27,313 nucleotides of DNA, from NCBI GenBank assembly GCA_050741255.1, contig JBOIEQ010000047.1:1-27313 (forward strand), written 5' to 3'. Numbering within the stretch: position 1 is the stretch's first letter; each line of letters begins with the position of its first letter. The notes under the pieces were generated by a model. It was not told where the DNA came from, ran no database searches, and worked only from the letters and a program-made list of their open reading frames with translations. Position numbers and translations under genes: made by a program. This DNA comes from CAZXNF01 sp050741255. Its GTDB lineage: Bacteria > Pseudomonadota > Gammaproteobacteria > Burkholderiales > SG8-41. Below, piece after piece: positions 16,279 to 23,236 of this stretch.

Positions 16279-17253
16279 ATGATTGCCCTTCGTTCCGCAA
16301 TACGCACTGCAACAGCGCTCTGCGCGCTGCTCGCCGTGAACGCGTTCGCCCAGACCTGGCCCGCCAAGCCCGTCCGGCTGATCGTCACCTTCCCGCCCGG
16401 CGGCTCGAGCGATCTCGTCGCGCGCCTGATTTCCGGCCCGCTGACCGAGAAACTCGGCCAGACGGTGGTGATCGACAACCGCCCCGGCGGCGGCGCCACC
16501 ATCGGCGCGGCAATGGTGGCCACCGCGCCGGCCGACGGCTACACGCTGATGCTGTCGAACACGACGCCGATCAGCATCTCGCCCTTCATGCTGGACAAGC
16601 CGACCTACGACGGCGCGGGCGGCTTCACCCACATGTTCTATATCGGGTCCGTGCCGAACATTTTCGTCGTGCACCCCTCGGTGCCGGTGAAGAACATGAA
16701 GGAGCTGATCACCTTCATCCGGGGGCAGAAGGACGCGGTGAACTATGGGTCCGGCGGCATCGGTTCGATCGGCCACATCATCGGCGAGCTGTTCAAGAAC
16801 GACAACAAGCTGAAGATGGAGCACGTCGGTTACCGCGGCTCCGCGCCGATGCACACCGATCTCATCGGCGGACAGATCCCGATGGCGGTGGACAGCTTCC
16901 CGCAGAACGTGCCGTACATGCAGACCGGCAAGCTGCGCGGCATCGCCGTCACGTCGCTGAAACGCATGGCGCTCTCGCCGGACGTGCCGACGGTGGTCGA
17001 AGTCGGCATGCCCAAGCTGGTTGCGGAAAATTTCCTCGGCGTTTCCGGGCCGCCCGGCACGCCGGCGGCGGTGACGGAACGCGTGCACAAGGAGATGAGC
17101 GAGATCGTGAAACGGCCCGACATGGTGAAGAAGTTCGACGAGCTCGGCATTTCGATGCGGCCGATGACGCCCGCGGAGTTCACCACGTTCGTGAAGAAGC
17201 AGGTCGCCGACTGGGGCCCGGCGGTCAAGGCCTCCGGCGCGAAGCTGAACTGA
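16279..17253 (+). CDS. Tripartite tricarboxylate transporter (Bug/TctC) substrate-binding protein
   Basis: A second periplasmic receptor of the Bug family, 324 residues. A signal peptide of about 24 residues ends in AFA before QTWPAKPVRLIVTFPPGG. Further hallmarks are SSDLVARLISGPL, GQTVVIDNRPGGGATIGA, ADGYTLMLSNT, VNYGSGGIGSIGHIIGELF, VGYRGSAPMHTDLIGGQIP and DVPTVVEVGMP. It resembles the receptor of the minus arm only at family level, so the pair look like separate specificities rather than a recent duplication. No TctAB partner is present. It begins 30 bases after uraH and ends three bases before the BMP gene. Sensing or capturing a purine-derived ligand is inferred from position. Confidence 0.93.
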   Translation: MIALRSAIRTATALCALLAVNAFAQTWPAKPVRLIVTFPPGGSSDLVARLISGPLTEKLGQTVVIDNRPGGGATIGAAMVATAPADGYTLMLSNTTPISISPFMLDKPTYDGAGGFTHMFYIGSVPNIFVVHPSVPVKNMKELITFIRGQKDAVNYGSGGIGSIGHIIGELFKNDNKLKMEHVGYRGSAPMHTDLIGGQIPMAVDSFPQNVPYMQTGKLRGIAVTSLKRMALSPDVPTVVEVGMPKLVAENFLGVSGPPGTPAAVTERVHKEMSEIVKRPDMVKKFDELGISMRPMTPAEFTTFVKKQVADWGPAVKASGAKLN

Positions 17254-17256
17254 CGC

Positions 17257-18180
17257 ATGCGGATTGCAGGGGTTCTGTTCGGCCCGCCGGGCCAGGGCAG
17301 CTTCAACGAATCCGGTATGCGGGCGTTCGAGAGCCTGCGTGCGGAAGGAGCGGCGCTCGACCTGCACTGGATCGCGGAACGCGATCCGGCCGGGCGCGCG
17401 GATGCGCTCGCCCGGCTGTGCGAAGCGGGACTCGACCTGCTCGTCGCGCACGGCGGCCAGGGCGATGCGCCGGTGGGCACCATCGCCGCGCGTTTTCCGG
17501 AGATGCGGTTCGCCATCTCGCAGGGCTCGGTTCAGGCACCCAACGTGGCCTGCTATGACGTGCTGCAGGAACACTCGGCGCTGCTGGCGGGCGTGCTGGC
17601 CGCCTCGCTCACCAAGACAGGCATCGTGGCGCACATGTCGGGGGACCGGGTGAAGCCCGGGCTGAAGGGCCGCGCCGCCTACGTGCAGGGCGTGGCCCTG
17701 GGCGATCCCGGCGTCCGCGTGCTGACGGGCTTTTGCGGAAACCAGCACGATCCCGACCTCGCGGGCCGTTGCGTGGACGCGCTGGCCGCCGCCGGTGCGG
17801 ACATGCTGTTCGCCATGATCGACGGCGGACGTCCGGGGGCCATCGCCGCCTGCCGCCGGCACGGCATCGCCCAGATCGGCAACGTGCTCGACTGGACGGC
17901 ACGCGAGCCGGACGTGTTTATCGCCTCCGCACTCGCGGATTCCGGGTGGGGCATCCGCCGGGCGGTGCGGGACTTCCAGGGCGGACGCCTGCCCTGCGGT
18001 ACGGTCACCATGGTCGGCCTTGAAGAGCCCGACGTAGTCTCTCTCAAGCTTGCGGATCGTGTGCCGGCCGCTGCCCGCGAACGGGTGGACGCGTTCCGGC
18101 AACGCCTGCTCGCGGGCGGCATCGATGTGGTGTCCGTCTACGAGGGTCCGGAATACCCGCTGCCGCAGACGACCTCGTGA
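17257..18180 (+). CDS. BMP/PnrA-like purine-binding-fold protein without signal peptide
   Basis: A 307-residue protein of the basic membrane protein (Med/PnrA) family, normally lipoprotein receptors for nucleosides in ABC importers. The fold markers are MRIAGVLFGPPGQGSFNESG at the start, LDLLVAHGGQGDAP, MRFAISQGSVQAPNVACYD, EHSALLAGVLAASLTKTGIV, GLKGRAAYVQGV, and GADMLFAMIDGGRPG near residue 190. Unlike usual members it starts directly with the first beta strand, with no signal peptide and no lipobox Cys, so it should stay in the cytoplasm. No ABC permease or ATPase gene is present. Its TGA overlaps the GTG of the RCC1-like gene. A role as an intracellular binder or enzyme for a purine or allantoin intermediate is plausible but unproven. 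Confidence 0.82.
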   Translation: MRIAGVLFGPPGQGSFNESGMRAFESLRAEGAALDLHWIAERDPAGRADALARLCEAGLDLLVAHGGQGDAPVGTIAARFPEMRFAISQGSVQAPNVACYDVLQEHSALLAGVLAASLTKTGIVAHMSGDRVKPGLKGRAAYVQGVALGDPGVRVLTGFCGNQHDPDLAGRCVDALAAAGADMLFAMIDGGRPGAIAACRRHGIAQIGNVLDWTAREPDVFIASALADSGWGIRRAVRDFQGGRLPCGTVTMVGLEEPDVVSLKLADRVPAAARERVDAFRQRLLAGGIDVVSVYEGPEYPLPQTTS

Positions 18181-19022
18181 TCCGGGCGCAGCCGCCACAC
18201 TCCCCACTCGCTTCCTTCTACGAGCGCCATCTCGCGCTACGGGAGGGCAGCGTCCTCGAATGGATCGAGGGACAGCCGCCGCGACGCATCGCTCTGGATG
18301 CCGTGCATGTGGCCGTGGCGCAGGACACGGCCTACGCCGTCGATCGCAGCGGTCGCTTGCTGGCGTGGACGGCGGCGGACGCCGTCCCGCAGCCGCTGCT
18401 GGACGGCGTCGCCTACGCGTCAGCGGGCGTCAGCGGCGTGCTCGCCATCACCACCGACGGCCGGCTCCATCAGCGGCGGACGGATGCGCCGGTCTGGCTC
18501 CCTGTCGCCGATGCCGTGCACCAGGCCTGGGTGGGCGACAGTTCGGATTACTACGTGACGCGCGCCGGCACCCTGTTCGTGTCCGGCCTCGCGCACCGCG
18601 GTCAGTATGGCGACGGACTGCTCACCGCGGTGGAAGGCTGGAAAGCCGTGGCTGAAGCGGTCGTGCATGTCTGCGCGCACACGGGTCATGCCATCCTGTT
18701 AAAGGAAGACGGCACCGTCGAGGGCACCGGCGGCAACCGCTTCGGCCCGCTGGGCACGCATGGCTTCGGCGACAAGGCGGACCGCTGGGGCACGGTCTTC
18801 AGGGACGCCGCGAAGACCGCCACCGGCGCGCGGCATACCGCCGCGCTGAAGACGGATGGCAGTTTATGGCTGTGGGGCGAGCATGCAGGGCTGGTGCCCC
18901 GACAGCTGCTCGACGGCATTTCCGCCGTGGCCTGCGGCGACCGCCACACGCTGGCGCTGGCCGCGGACGGCAGGCTCTGGTTCTGGGCCACCGGCAACCC
19001 GCCGGCGCTCCTGCGTCCCTGA
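18177..19022 (+). CDS. RCC1-like beta-propeller protein
   Basis: A 281-residue protein composed of RCC1-type repeats. The clearest are GARHTAALKTDGSLWLWGEH and ACGDRHTLALAADGRLWFWA at the C-terminal end. Weaker copies start near residues 43, 79, 115 and 161, each with a small-residue/His turn, a DG or GT pair and an aromatic strand end. An N-terminal half repeat (about 19-42) could close the propeller with the last blade. There is no signal peptide or membrane segment. GTG 18177 overlaps the stop of the BMP-family gene (GTGA), so the two are probably made together and may interact. Bacterial RCC1-like proteins have mostly unknown roles; a regulatory or binding function is more likely than the guanine nucleotide exchange of eukaryotic RCC1. 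It is the last gene of the urate arm and converges on fbp. Confidence 0.83.
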   Translation: MIRAQPPHSPLASFYERHLALREGSVLEWIEGQPPRRIALDAVHVAVAQDTAYAVDRSGRLLAWTAADAVPQPLLDGVAYASAGVSGVLAITTDGRLHQRRTDAPVWLPVADAVHQAWVGDSSDYYVTRAGTLFVSGLAHRGQYGDGLLTAVEGWKAVAEAVVHVCAHTGHAILLKEDGTVEGTGGNRFGPLGTHGFGDKADRWGTVFRDAAKTATGARHTAALKTDGSLWLWGEHAGLVPRQLLDGISAVACGDRHTLALAADGRLWFWATGNPPALLRP

Positions 19023-19035
19023 CCGGACCGGCGGG

Positions 19036-20034
19036 TCAGCCGGCCGCGTGGTACGCGGTGACCCGCTCCACTTCGTTTTTCGAGCCGAGCACCACGCCGA
19101 TGCGCTGGTGCAGCGCCGACGGCTGGATGTCGAGCATGCGCGTAGTGCCGTCGGTCGCGGCGCCACCGGCCTGCTCGACGATAAACGCCATCGGATTCGC
19201 CTCGTACATGAGCCGCAGCCGGCCTTCGGTGTGCTTGGAATCGCGCGGATACATGAAGATGCCGCCGCGGCACAGCACGCGATAGACGTCCGCCACCATC
19301 GACGCGACCCAACGCATGTTGAAATCCTTGCCCCGCGGGCCGGTCTTCCCCGCCAGACACTCGTCGATGTAGCGTTTGACCGGCGCGCCCCAGTTACGCA
19401 TGTTCGAGGTGTTGATCGCGAACTCCTGAGTGTCCTCCGGAATCTTGATGTCGGCATTCGTCAGGACGAATGATCCCAGTTCGCGGTCCAGCGTGAAGCC
19501 GGCCACCCCGTTGCCGGTGGTCAGGATCAGGATCGTGGAGGCGCCATAGACGGCGAAGCCCGCGGCGACCTGCTTCGCGCCCGGCTGGAGGAAAGCCTTT
19601 TCGTTCGGTTCCTGCACCCCATCGGGGCAGCGCAGCACGGAGAAGATCGTGCCGACCGACACATTGACGTCGAGGTTGGAGGACCCGTCGAGCGGGTCCA
19701 TCAGCATCAGGAACTCGCCCTTGGGGAAGCGGTTGGGAATGACGTAGGGCTTTTCCATCTCCTCCGAGGCCATCGCCGCCAGGTGCCCGCCCCATTCATT
19801 CGCCTCCACCAGCACTTCGTTGGCGATGACATCGAGTTTCTTCTGGGCCTCGCCCTGCACGTTCTGCGTGCCGACCACGTCGCCGATGCCGGCCAGCGGT
19901 CCCTTGCTCACGGCGTGGCTGATGGACTTGCACGCGCGTGCGATGACCTCGATCAGCAGGCGCAACTCGGGCGGGATCTTGCCGTAGCTGCGTTGCTGTT
20001 CGATGAGGTAACGGGTGAGGGTGACGCGCGACAT
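19036..20034 (-). CDS. fbp: Fructose-1,6-bisphosphatase class I
   Basis: This gluconeogenic enzyme hydrolyses fructose 1,6-bisphosphate to fructose 6-phosphate. The 332-residue protein carries the metal and phosphate motif DPLDGSSNLDVNVSVGTIFS, the EEME segment (ASEEMEKPYV) and a C-terminal substrate region (GGIFMYPRDSKHTEGRLRLMYEANPMAFIVEQAGG). ATG 20034 has a GGAG ribosome site about seven bases upstream and gives the expected family length. It converges on the RCC1-like gene with a 13-base gap and is divergent from the flavin oxidoreductase over 79 bases. Confidence 0.97.
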   Translation of the reverse strand: MSRVTLTRYLIEQQRSYGKIPPELRLLIEVIARACKSISHAVSKGPLAGIGDVVGTQNVQGEAQKKLDVIANEVLVEANEWGGHLAAMASEEMEKPYVIPNRFPKGEFLMLMDPLDGSSNLDVNVSVGTIFSVLRCPDGVQEPNEKAFLQPGAKQVAAGFAVYGASTILILTTGNGVAGFTLDRELGSFVLTNADIKIPEDTQEFAINTSNMRNWGAPVKRYIDECLAGKTGPRGKDFNMRWVASMVADVYRVLCRGGIFMYPRDSKHTEGRLRLMYEANPMAFIVEQAGGAATDGTTRMLDIQPSALHQRIGVVLGSKNEVERVTAYHAAG

Positions 20035-20113
20035 GAAGATCTCCGGAATGCGGTTGAACGACGGACCGATTATCGCCCGCCGCAACCGGGTTTGCATCCG
20101 CGATAATCCGGCG

Positions 20114-21217
20114 GTGAAGCGACTCGTCCTGGTCGGCGGCGGCCACACCCATATTGAAATCCTGCGGCGCTGGGCGATCGCTCCCGTGCCGGCGACGGAG
20201 CTCGTGCTGGTGAGTCCGGCGCGGGACGCCCCCTATTCGGGCATGCTGCCCGGACTGATGGCGGGACACTACCGCTTCCGGGATGCCCACATCGACCTGG
20301 AAGCCCTCGCGCACGCCGCCGGCGCACGCTTCATCACTACGCTCGCGCACGGGCTGGAGCCCGCGCAGCGCCGCCTGCGACTTGCCGATGGCGCGGCCCT
20401 GCCATACGACCTCGTCTCGCTCGACGCCGGTTCGATACCCGCGGGACTGGAAACACCCGGCGCCGCGACCCACGCCATCGCGCTGCGCCCGGTGGCGGCG
20501 CTGCTCTCCGCATGGGAAGACTTGCGCGCGCGAGCGCAGGCGGGTGGGCTGCGGCGCGTCGTCGTGGTGGGCGGCGGCGCGGGCGGTGTCGAGCTCCTGC
20601 TCGCGATGCAGTACCGCCTGGCCGCGCTGGGCGTGCGCTTCGTGGCCGTATTCGACACGGCCGAGCCGCTGGCCAGCCACCCGGCGCGCGTACGCGCACG
20701 GTTTACGCGCGTGCTCGCGGGACGCGGCGTGGAAACATACGCCGGCCGTCGCGTCGCCGCCGTGGAAGCCGGCGCGGTCGTCACGGAGAGCGGTCAGCGC
20801 ATCGCGGCCGACGCGATCATCTGGGCGACGGGGCCCGCGCCCGCGGCGACCTGGCACAACAGCGGACTCGCACTGGATGACGACGGTTTCCTCCTCGTCG
20901 ATGCGCAACTGCGCTCCGTTTCGGACACGGCCGTCTTCGCCACCGGCGATTGCGCTACGCTCCGCGGCCAGCGCTATCCGCGCTCGGGGGTCTATGCCGT
21001 ACGCCAGGGACCGGTGCTGGCGGGCAATCTGCGCGCGGCGCTGACTGGCGGCGCACTCGCTGACTACGTGCCGCAGGCGCGGGCGCTCGCGCTGATCAGC
21101 ACCGGCGACCGTTACGCGGTCGCCTCGTGGGGCCCGCTGTCGTTCGCGGGACGCTGGGTCTGGCGCTGGAAGGACCGCATCGACCGCCGATTCATGTCCC
21201 GGTATCGATGTTTGTAG
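20114..21217 (+). CDS. FAD-dependent oxidoreductase of the SelD N-terminal-domain type
   Basis: A 367-residue pyridine nucleotide-disulfide oxidoreductase-like flavoprotein. Residues 1-12 (VKRLVLVGGGHTH) form the FAD-binding start, and VVVVGGGAGGVELLLAMQYR near residue 155 is the NAD(P)-binding glycine loop. IIWATGPAP and the FATGDCA motif near residue 280 complete the FAD site. The GGGHTHIEILRRW opening and the SPARDAPYSGMLPGLMAGHY segment are characteristic of the group that occurs alone or fused upstream of selenophosphate synthetase (SelD). Here the protein stops without a SelD domain, and no selD, selA or selB gene is nearby. Start GTG 20114 is chosen because the FAD motif follows at once; an upstream in-frame ATG at 20015 lies inside fbp. 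A type II NADH dehydrogenase-like activity is the alternative. Confidence 0.85.
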   Translation: MKRLVLVGGGHTHIEILRRWAIAPVPATELVLVSPARDAPYSGMLPGLMAGHYRFRDAHIDLEALAHAAGARFITTLAHGLEPAQRRLRLADGAALPYDLVSLDAGSIPAGLETPGAATHAIALRPVAALLSAWEDLRARAQAGGLRRVVVVGGGAGGVELLLAMQYRLAALGVRFVAVFDTAEPLASHPARVRARFTRVLAGRGVETYAGRRVAAVEAGAVVTESGQRIAADAIIWATGPAPAATWHNSGLALDDDGFLLVDAQLRSVSDTAVFATGDCATLRGQRYPRSGVYAVRQGPVLAGNLRAALTGGALADYVPQARALALISTGDRYAVASWGPLSFAGRWVWRWKDRIDRRFMSRYRCL

Positions 21218-21367
21218 GACAAGCGCGGGGCATCGTGGAAAAGCAGCGTTCAATTATGGCAATCCAGAGATGACTGAAAAAAGCGGGAACCTGCGCGCGT
21301 AGGACACGGCCTTATTGGGTGACGGGCGGATCAACCGCGCGCCATTTCTTCATTCTGGGAGGAACCC

Positions 21368-21946
21368 ATGCAGCAAAAAGACCGCTTCTGGACCCGTAAC
21401 GACGCGCCCGTGCGCCCCGACCTCAAACCCGCGACGCCGGTCATTCCCGCTTCTCCGTCCGCCGCGGGCGCGCCGCGCAGGCCGGCCGACGCGCTCGCCA
21501 CGCCCAGCCCGGAACCCAAACCCGGCAGCGTCCCTGTCTCCACGGAAGGCAGCAAGCTGATCGTCGGTCCCGGCATCCAGTTGAAAGGCGTGGAAATCAA
21601 GGACTGCGACACGCTGATCGTCGAAGGTCACGTCGAAGCGTCCATGGACAGCCGCGCCATCGAGATTGCGGCTGCGGGCAGCTATGCAGGCAACGCGGGC
21701 ATCGATGTCGCCGAGATTCACGGCCAGTTCTCCGGCGAGATCACGGTACGCAAGTGCCTCACGATCCGCGCGACGGGCAAGGTCTCCGGCAAGATCCGCT
21801 ATCTCAAGCTGGTGATCGAGGAAGGCGGCGAGCTGATGGGCGACATCCAGACGCTGGCTGCCGAAGGCCCCGCGACCAAGGCCGCCGGTGCGGTGGCAAC
21901 GCCGCCGGTGCCTCGCAATCCGTCCGCCGCGCACCCCCTGCAGTAG
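21368..21946 (+). CDS. Bactofilin family polymer-forming protein
   Basis: Bactofilins are small proteins that self-assemble into filaments through a right-handed beta-helix and organise cell-wall or envelope processes. In this 192-residue protein a Pro/Ala-rich disordered N-terminal tail (about 1-60) precedes the bactofilin core (about 62-162): IVGPGIQLKGVEIKDCDTLI, VEGHVEASMDSRAIEIAAAG, IDVAEIHGQFSGEITVRKCL and IRATGKVSGKIRYLKLVIEE, followed by a short Pro/Ala-rich tail. A GGGAGGA ribosome site four bases before ATG 21368 makes the start secure. No M23 peptidase gene, a common partner of bactofilins, is adjacent. It is preceded by 150 bases of noncoding DNA in which I see no clear element, and it converges on dadA. 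Confidence 0.92.
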   Translation: MQQKDRFWTRNDAPVRPDLKPATPVIPASPSAAGAPRRPADALATPSPEPKPGSVPVSTEGSKLIVGPGIQLKGVEIKDCDTLIVEGHVEASMDSRAIEIAAAGSYAGNAGIDVAEIHGQFSGEITVRKCLTIRATGKVSGKIRYLKLVIEEGGELMGDIQTLAAEGPATKAAGAVATPPVPRNPSAAHPLQ

Positions 21947-21950
21947 GGCG

Positions 21951-21965
21951 GACCGCTCAGCGGTC
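21951..21965. terminator. Short hairpin between convergent bactofilin and dadA genes
   Basis: GACCGC and GCGGTC form a perfect six-base stem around a TCA loop that is itself the dadA stop codon. There is no following T run, so it is at best a weak terminator. Confidence 0.22.
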
Positions 21966-23207
21966 GAGCAGGAAACCGTCGAGCGCGATCTCGGGTTTGC
22001 GCTTCGCCACGAAGTCTGCGACCACTCGGCCGCAGCCCATGGCGAGCGTGAAGCCGAGCGCGCCGTGGCCGACGTTGAGGAGCAGGTTCGGGTAGCGCGT
22101 GGGCCCGAGGATAGGCGTGCCCCTGGGCGTCGCCGGCCGCAGGCCGCACCAGGGCTTGAGTGCCGAGAAATCGGAGCACTCGGGGAAGGTGTCGCGCACC
22201 TGGGAGACGAGCGTCTGCACGCGCGACTCGTCGATCCGGGCATGCGTGCCCGCGAGGTCGGCCATGCCGGCCACTCGCAGTTCGTCGCCGAGCCGGGCGT
22301 AGACCACCTTGCGCTTGAAGTCGGTGACGCTGATGCGGGGGGCGCCAGTGCCTGATTTCACCGGCAGCGTGAGGCTGTAGCCCTTGAGCGGGTAGATCGG
22401 CACGTCGATGCCCAGAGGCGCCAGCAGCGCCGGACTGTGTGTGCCGAGCGCGAGCACGTAGGCGTCCGCTTCCAGAACGCCCTGGCTGGTCTCGATGCCC
22501 AGCACGCGATCCTTCAGGCGCAGGATGCGGTGGATCTCCGTGTTGAAGAGAAACGTCGCGTGCCCGCCGCCGCGCAGGCGGTCTTCCAGTCCGCGGCAGA
22601 ACAGGTAGCAGTCGCCGGCATCCTCGCTCGGGGTATGGATGCCGCCCTTCAGGCGCGGCCGCAGATGCGCGAGCGCGGGTTCCAGCATCACGCACTCGTC
22701 GGCTGACAGCGCGATCTGTTCGCAGCCGAGGCTCTGCTGATAATCCATCAACTGCCGCGCCGATTCGAACGATCCCAGATCCGTATGCACGATCAGCTTG
22801 CCGTTCTGCACGTAACTGAACGTGAGCCCCGCCTCGGCGATCGCACGCTGCATCTGCGCCCGGCTGTAAAAGGACAGGGTCAGCATGCGGCGCGTGGTCA
22901 GGTCGCTCTGCGCGCGCGTGCAGGCCAGCACGAACTCCAGGCACCAGCGCCACTGCCGCCAGTCCCACTCGGGGGTGAAGCGCAGGGGCGAATCGCGCCG
23001 CAGCAGCCACGGCGGCAGCTTGGGCAGCACGCCGGGTCCCGCCAGCGGCGCCACGTAGCTGTAGGAAAGCTGGCCGCCGTTGGCGTAGCTGGTCTCCAGC
23101 GCGACGCCGTGGTTGCGCTCGATCACGGTCACGTCGTGGCCGTCCTGTGCGAGACACCAGGCGGCGCTCATGCCGGCCACACCGGCGCCAAGGACCAGAA
23201 CTTTCAT
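21957..23207 (-). CDS. dadA: D-amino acid dehydrogenase DadA
   Basis: This FAD enzyme oxidatively deaminates D-amino acids, chiefly D-alanine, at the inner membrane and feeds electrons to the quinone pool. The 416-residue protein begins with the dinucleotide motif VLGAGVAGMSAAWCLAQDGH and continues with ETSYANGGQLSYSYVAPLAG, PIYPLKGYSLTLPV, WCGLRPATPRGTPILG and the C-terminal GHGALGFTLAMGCGR that closes the FAD site. These are typical of DadA rather than glycine or sarcosine oxidase. It lies 29 bases after the ArnT-like gene on the same strand and may be read through from that operon, although no functional link is obvious. No alanine racemase (dadX) is adjacent. Confidence 0.93.
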   Translation of the reverse strand: MKVLVLGAGVAGMSAAWCLAQDGHDVTVIERNHGVALETSYANGGQLSYSYVAPLAGPGVLPKLPPWLLRRDSPLRFTPEWDWRQWRWCLEFVLACTRAQSDLTTRRMLTLSFYSRAQMQRAIAEAGLTFSYVQNGKLIVHTDLGSFESARQLMDYQQSLGCEQIALSADECVMLEPALAHLRPRLKGGIHTPSEDAGDCYLFCRGLEDRLRGGGHATFLFNTEIHRILRLKDRVLGIETSQGVLEADAYVLALGTHSPALLAPLGIDVPIYPLKGYSLTLPVKSGTGAPRISVTDFKRKVVYARLGDELRVAGMADLAGTHARIDESRVQTLVSQVRDTFPECSDFSALKPWCGLRPATPRGTPILGPTRYPNLLLNVGHGALGFTLAMGCGRVVADFVAKRKPEIALDGFLLDR

Positions 23208-23236
23208 CGCGCGCTCAGGAGAGTTGTCACGATCGC

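Noticed and set aside
15127..18207. A 1026-codon open frame on the minus strand across uraD, uraH, the TctC receptor and the BMP gene
   Set aside because: It is antisense to four well-recognised genes, has a His/Arg/Gln/Asp-rich composition typical of the shadow frame of GC-rich coding DNA, and resembles no protein family.
19020..19038. TGACC...GGTCA inverted repeat spanning the stops of the RCC1-like gene and fbp
   Set aside because: Only five paired bases without a T run; largely a result of two facing stop codons.
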